From: Cruoricaptor ignavus
GTDB lineage: Bacteria > Bacteroidota > Bacteroidia > Flavobacteriales > Weeksellaceae
Assembly: GCF_900141665.1 (NCBI RefSeq)
Contig: NZ_FQYI01000007.1
Span: 1-64,000, forward strand
Direction: 5' to 3'
DNA: 64,000 nucleotides
In this document: positions 60,806-64,000 of the stretch, piece by piece
Layout: every line of letters starts with the position of its first letter
Position numbering within the stretch: the first letter of the stretch is position 1
Program-made: the position numbers and the translations under genes
The notes under the pieces: generated by a model
The model's input: the letters and a program-made list of their open reading frames with translations, nothing else
What the model was told of the DNA's origin: nothing
The model's database searches: none

Positions 60806-61699
60806 ATGTATCACAAGCCTGTACTGCTGAAACGAAGCGTGGATGATTTGGTGACAAATCCTGATGGAATTTATGTGGACTGCACTTTTGGTGGCGGCGG
60901 ACATTCCCGCGAAATTCTTTCGCGGCTTTCGGAAAACGGGCGGCTTTTCGCCTTCGATCAGGATCTGGATGCGCTGGAAAATAAGATTGACGATGCAAGG
61001 TTTACGCTCATCAACCAAAACTTCCGCTTCCTGGAAAATTCCTTGCTGATGTATGGAATCAGCGGTGTGGACGGCGTTCTGGCAGATTTGGGCGTTTCTT
61101 CCCACCAGTTTGACGAGGCGGCAAGAGGCTTTTCCACAAGAAGCGATGCACCGCTGGATATGCGGATGAATGTGCGGCAAAACCTGGATGCAAGGCGCAT
61201 CATCAACGAATATGAGGAGGAGCAGCTGGCGGATTTGTTCTATCATTACGGCGAACTTCGTGAGGCGAGAAAACTGGCGCGCGAAATCGTGAGCTACCGG
61301 AAGGAAAAGCCGATAAATACGACGGCTGAGCTGAAATCGGTTTTTGCGTACATCCCGGCAAACCGGCAGAACAAGTTTTTCGCGCAGGTTTTCCAGGCGA
61401 TAAGAATCGAGGTGAACGAGGAGCTGGAAGCGCTGAAGGAAATGCTGGTGCAGGCCCTGAAAGTTTTGAAGCCGGGCGGAAGACTCTCGGTAATCTCTTA
61501 CCATTCTCTGGAAGACCGGCTGGTAAAGCGTTTCCTGAAGAACGGGATGTTCAGCGGTGAACCGGAAAGAGATGTGTTCGGCAATTATCCCAAAACATTT
61601 GAACTGCTGCAAAGCAAGGCGGTAATTCCCGATGAAGCGGAAATCTCGGAAAACAGCAGGGCAAGAAGTGCGAAACTGAGAACAGGGATTAAGATGTAA
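60806..61699 (+). CDS. rsmH: 16S rRNA (cytosine(1402)-N(4))-methyltransferase
   Basis: RsmH methylates C1402 of 16S rRNA. The 297-residue protein has the SAM site DCTFGGGGHSREIL, ADLGVSSHQFDEAARGFS, AKKLAREIV-like EARKLAREIV and PGGRLSVISYHSLEDRLVK. It starts 14 bp after mraZ. The length is typical. Confidence 0.97.
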   Translation: MYHKPVLLKRSVDDLVTNPDGIYVDCTFGGGGHSREILSRLSENGRLFAFDQDLDALENKIDDARFTLINQNFRFLENSLLMYGISGVDGVLADLGVSSHQFDEAARGFSTRSDAPLDMRMNVRQNLDARRIINEYEEEQLADLFYHYGELREARKLAREIVSYRKEKPINTTAELKSVFAYIPANRQNKFFAQVFQAIRIEVNEELEALKEMLVQALKVLKPGGRLSVISYHSLEDRLVKRFLKNGMFSGEPERDVFGNYPKTFELLQSKAVIPDEAEISENSRARSAKLRTGIKM

Positions 61700-61783
61700 G
61701 AAACAAGGCAAAAGGAAAAATTTAGAATTTAAAGTTTAAAGGGAACATCAATTATAAACTATTAATCATCAACCATAAAAATC

Positions 61784-62149
61784 TTGGCGAAGAGAAGGCA
61801 GACATATAAGAAGAAGCAGCTGACCTTTATGGACATCGTGAAAGGGAATTTCCTGAACCGCGATGAAATAAAGGCACACTCCAAATACCTCGCTCTGCTT
61901 TTCATACTGATGATGCTGATGATCTACAGCAACCACCTGGTCAGCCAAAAAATCCGCCTGGTGAACCAGCTGAAAGAGCAGACGGAGGAATACAAATCGC
62001 GAAATGCCTACGCGCAAAGCAGGCTGATAAAGGTGAAAATGGAATCTCAGCTGGGCAGGGAAGTGATAGGCGATTCCCTGATGACGCTGGAAAGCCACCC
62101 GCACAAACTTTTGATAAAACTGGACAGCACGGATGCAAAAGCAAAATGA
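61784..62149 (+). CDS. FtsL-like division protein
   Basis: The 121-residue protein starts at TTG 61784 (MAKRRQTYKKK); no ATG is available in frame after the preceding stop. A basic cytoplasmic part is followed by one transmembrane helix (YLALLFILMMLMIYSNHLV) and a coiled-coil segment (LVNQLKEQTEEYKSRNAYAQ). Position between rsmH and ftsI, size and layout fit FtsL, the divisome protein that recruits FtsW and FtsI. Its end overlaps the ftsI start by 17 bp. Confidence 0.85.
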   Translation: MAKRRQTYKKKQLTFMDIVKGNFLNRDEIKAHSKYLALLFILMMLMIYSNHLVSQKIRLVNQLKEQTEEYKSRNAYAQSRLIKVKMESQLGREVIGDSLMTLESHPHKLLIKLDSTDAKAK

Positions 62150-64000
62150 ATACGACATCAAGCGGAAGCGCACATTGCGGTGGGGCTACCTCTTCGCCGC
62201 CACGGCTTTCGTGGTGTTCTGCGTGTTCATCACCCGCATCATCGTGCTGCAAAACACTGATGTAGAAGAGATTCGGGACAACTACATCAACAAAAACTAC
62301 CGCGAAGCTACGCTGCAGGCTGCCCGCGGAAACTTGTACGCTTCGGATGGTTCCATCCTGGCAACCACGGTGATGCGCTACGATATTTACATCGATTTCA
62401 AAACGATTCGGGATACGGTTTACGCCAACAATGTTAACGCTTTGACGGATTCTCTCGGGAAAATGTTCGGGAAGCCGAAGAGCTACTTCCGCCAAAAATT
62501 TGATGCGGAGAAAAAGAAGAACAACCAATACTACACCTTGGTTCGTGGGCTGGATTTCGACGAGTACGATAGAATCCGCAAGTTTCCGCTTTTTAACAAA
62601 GGCAAAAACCGCGGCGGCTTCATCGTGGATAGGAATTACAAACGGGAACTTGCCACTTCGGAAATTGGTGCAGGAACAATAGGTATGGATGATGAGCGCG
62701 GGCAATCTGGCCTGGAAGCAGCGTTCAGCAAATACCTGAAAGGTTCGGACGGTACAAGGCTGGAGCAGCGCGTGAATTCATCGCAATGGAAACCCATCGA
62801 TTTCTGGAAGGTGAAAGAGCCAGTGGATGGGATGGATGTTTATACCACCCTGGATTTGCGAATACAAGACATAGCGCACTCTGCCCTGAAAAGGCAGCTG
62901 GTGGAATACGATGCACAGCACGGCACGGTAATCGTGATGGAGACCAAGACCGGAAAAGTGCGCGCAATGGTAAACCTTCAGCGGAAGGAGCCGGGCGTTT
63001 ACGAAGATGCCTACAATTACGCGATAAAGGACAACATTGAGCCGGGCTCTACCTTTAAAGCGGTTTCCCTTCTGGCAGCGATGGACGATGGCTTCATAGA
63101 TGAAGGCACCACGGTAAGCGTGGGCGGAGGAAGCTGGACCTATGCCGGACAGAAAATTTCCGACGGGCACGGTGGCGGAACTTACGAAATTTCCGATGTG
63201 CTGGCGAAATCTTCCAATGTGGGCACGGCAAAGCTCATCACAAAGCATTACGCCTCGAATCCGCAGGTTTTCCTAAACCATCTAAAGCGCTGGAAGCTGA
63301 TGGATAAGATGGACATAGAACTGCCAGGCATTACCACGCCAAGAATAGTAACGCCGGAAAACAAACGCTGGAACGCCGCCACATTGGCTTCCATTTCCTA
63401 CGGCTACTCCACGAATATCAACCTGCTTCAGCTCACCACATTCTACAACGGCATCGCCAACAAAGGCGTGATGGTAAAGCCCCTGTTCATCGACAAAATA
63501 ATGAAGGACGGCAAGGTAAACTACGATGCGAAACCACAGGTGATGGTGAGCAAAATGGCATCGAAGGAAGCGATAGAAATGATGACCAACGCTCTTACAA
63601 AAGCCGTAGAAAAAGGCACCGCCAGAAGCATCTACACGCCAAATTTGAAAATGGCCGGAAAAACCGGCACCGCAAGGTTTGAGTACTGGAAGCCAGGCCC
63701 GATGAAGTACCGCGCAAGTTTCGCCGGCTTCTACCCGTCGGACGACCCGAAGTACACCTGCTATGTGATGATAAGCGAGCCTGCACCCGGAAAATCGTAT
63801 TACGGCGGCACAGTGGCAGCGCCAGTTTTCAAAGAAATTGCGGGAAAAACCTTCCTGAAAACACCGCAAAACATCGAGAAGGAAATGCTGGTGGAAAAGA
63901 AGGTGGACCTGAGCAAAATGACCGAGCCTAATGTGAAAATAGCGGTAACGAACAATAAGATGCCCAATGTAACCGGGCTGATTGGCAAGAATGTGATACC
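62133..64000 (+). CDS. ftsI: Division-specific penicillin-binding protein FtsI (C-terminus outside window)
   Basis: FtsI cross-links septal peptidoglycan. From ATG 62133 the protein has one membrane helix (GYLFAATAFVVFCVFITRII) and a pedestal region beginning RGNLYASDGSILA. The transpeptidase domain has the active Ser306 in STFK (306-309), SSN at 360-362 and KTGTA at 510-514. A PASTA domain begins at the very end (NVTGLIGKNVI), as in class B PBPs of this phylum. The reading frame is open to the last base. Overlap with the FtsL-like gene suggests coupled translation. Confidence 0.95.
   Translation, partial: MQKQNEYDIKRKRTLRWGYLFAATAFVVFCVFITRIIVLQNTDVEEIRDNYINKNYREATLQAARGNLYASDGSILATTVMRYDIYIDFKTIRDTVYANNVNALTDSLGKMFGKPKSYFRQKFDAEKKKNNQYYTLVRGLDFDEYDRIRKFPLFNKGKNRGGFIVDRNYKRELATSEIGAGTIGMDDERGQSGLEAAFSKYLKGSDGTRLEQRVNSSQWKPIDFWKVKEPVDGMDVYTTLDLRIQDIAHSALKRQLVEYDAQHGTVIVMETKTGKVRAMVNLQRKEPGVYEDAYNYAIKDNIEPGSTFKAVSLLAAMDDGFIDEGTTVSVGGGSWTYAGQKISDGHGGGTYEISDVLAKSSNVGTAKLITKHYASNPQVFLNHLKRWKLMDKMDIELPGITTPRIVTPENKRWNAATLASISYGYSTNINLLQLTTFYNGIANKGVMVKPLFIDKIMKDGKVNYDAKPQVMVSKMASKEAIEMMTNALTKAVEKGTARSIYTPNLKMAGKTGTARFEYWKPGPMKYRASFAGFYPSDDPKYTCYVMISEPAPGKSYYGGTVAAPVFKEIAGKTFLKTPQNIEKEMLVEKKVDLSKMTEPNVKIAVTNNKMPNVTGLIGKNVI

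Noticed and set aside
60803-61711. A 302-codon minus-strand frame opposite rsmH.
   Set aside because: rsmH on the plus strand has complete SAM motifs; the other strand is a shadow.
61727-61745. AATTTAAAGTTTAAAGG near rsmH as a third copy of the suf inverted repeat.
   Set aside because: It is only partly similar and lacks a partner; simple TTTAAA-type sequence recurs in AT-rich spacers.

Overview
The window looks like chromosome from a member of the Bacteroidota, most likely family Weeksellaceae (Chryseobacterium-like). The evidence is type A (Por/T9SS) C-terminal sorting domains, a GLPGLI-family protein, the gliding lipoprotein GldH, TAnnTTTG-type -7 promoter boxes, an alternative complex III (Act) operon, a FeoB-associated Cys-rich protein, and almost no Shine-Dalgarno sequences. 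The assignment is by gene content only. Most of the window is ordinary core genome, with small accessory modules between housekeeping genes.

Layout. 1-5.65 kb is an AT-rich block of secreted T9SS proteins: an adhesin-like protein cut by the window edge whose start codon appears frameshifted, a reprolysin-like metalloprotease, and a third sorting-domain protein. At 5.97-6.26 kb there are three tRNA genes (Leu-TAA, Gly-GCC, Leu-TAG) on the minus strand. 6.4-7.5 kb holds a DUF3127 protein with an SSB-like acidic tail and aat. 7.5-13.3 kb is a divergent locus of a TonB-dependent receptor, a DUF5689 lipoprotein and an exported endonuclease/phosphatase, which I read as a candidate uptake system for an organic polymer, perhaps nucleic acid. 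13.3-16.7 kb reads glyS-parD-parE-sufS on the minus strand. 16.8-26.5 kb holds pyrD, a DUF445 protein, msrB, an L,D-transpeptidase-like protein, a TPR protein, a second toxin-antitoxin pair with a short 57-aa antitoxin, glmM and the feoA-feoB-Cys-rich operon.

26.6-32.4 kb carries GLPGLI, DUF2520 and YpfJ-type proteins, and a lipoprotein-apt-YfgM-like-ribH cluster. 32.4-40.9 kb is the complete actABCDEF operon for alternative complex III, with a good promoter and its own terminator and no cytochrome oxidase genes attached. 41-47.4 kb has a SPOR protein, selO and a ricT-gldH-PBP1A operon. 47.8-50.6 kb is a FadL-type porin with a GDSL lipase lipoprotein. 50.8-53.0 kb holds prs, a Uma2-family protein and rplY.

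53.1-58.6 kb is the suf iron-sulfur assembly operon (sufA, sufB, sufC, sufD, a DnaQ-like exonuclease and a SufT-like DUF59 protein). A four-helix-bundle gene bracketed by perfect 15-bp inverted repeats lies between sufA and sufB, and sufS is about 40 kb away. After engB and an alpha/beta hydrolase, the division and cell-wall cluster begins at 60.3 kb with mraZ (preceded by 10-bp-spaced TGGGA boxes), rsmH, an FtsL-like protein and ftsI, which runs off the window end.

I saw no CRISPR array, rRNA, prophage or IS transposase. Nothing here is clearly a new system. The best candidates are the inverted-repeat four-helix cassette in suf, the TonB/DUF5689/nuclease locus, and the possible slippage-prone starts of the T9SS genes.
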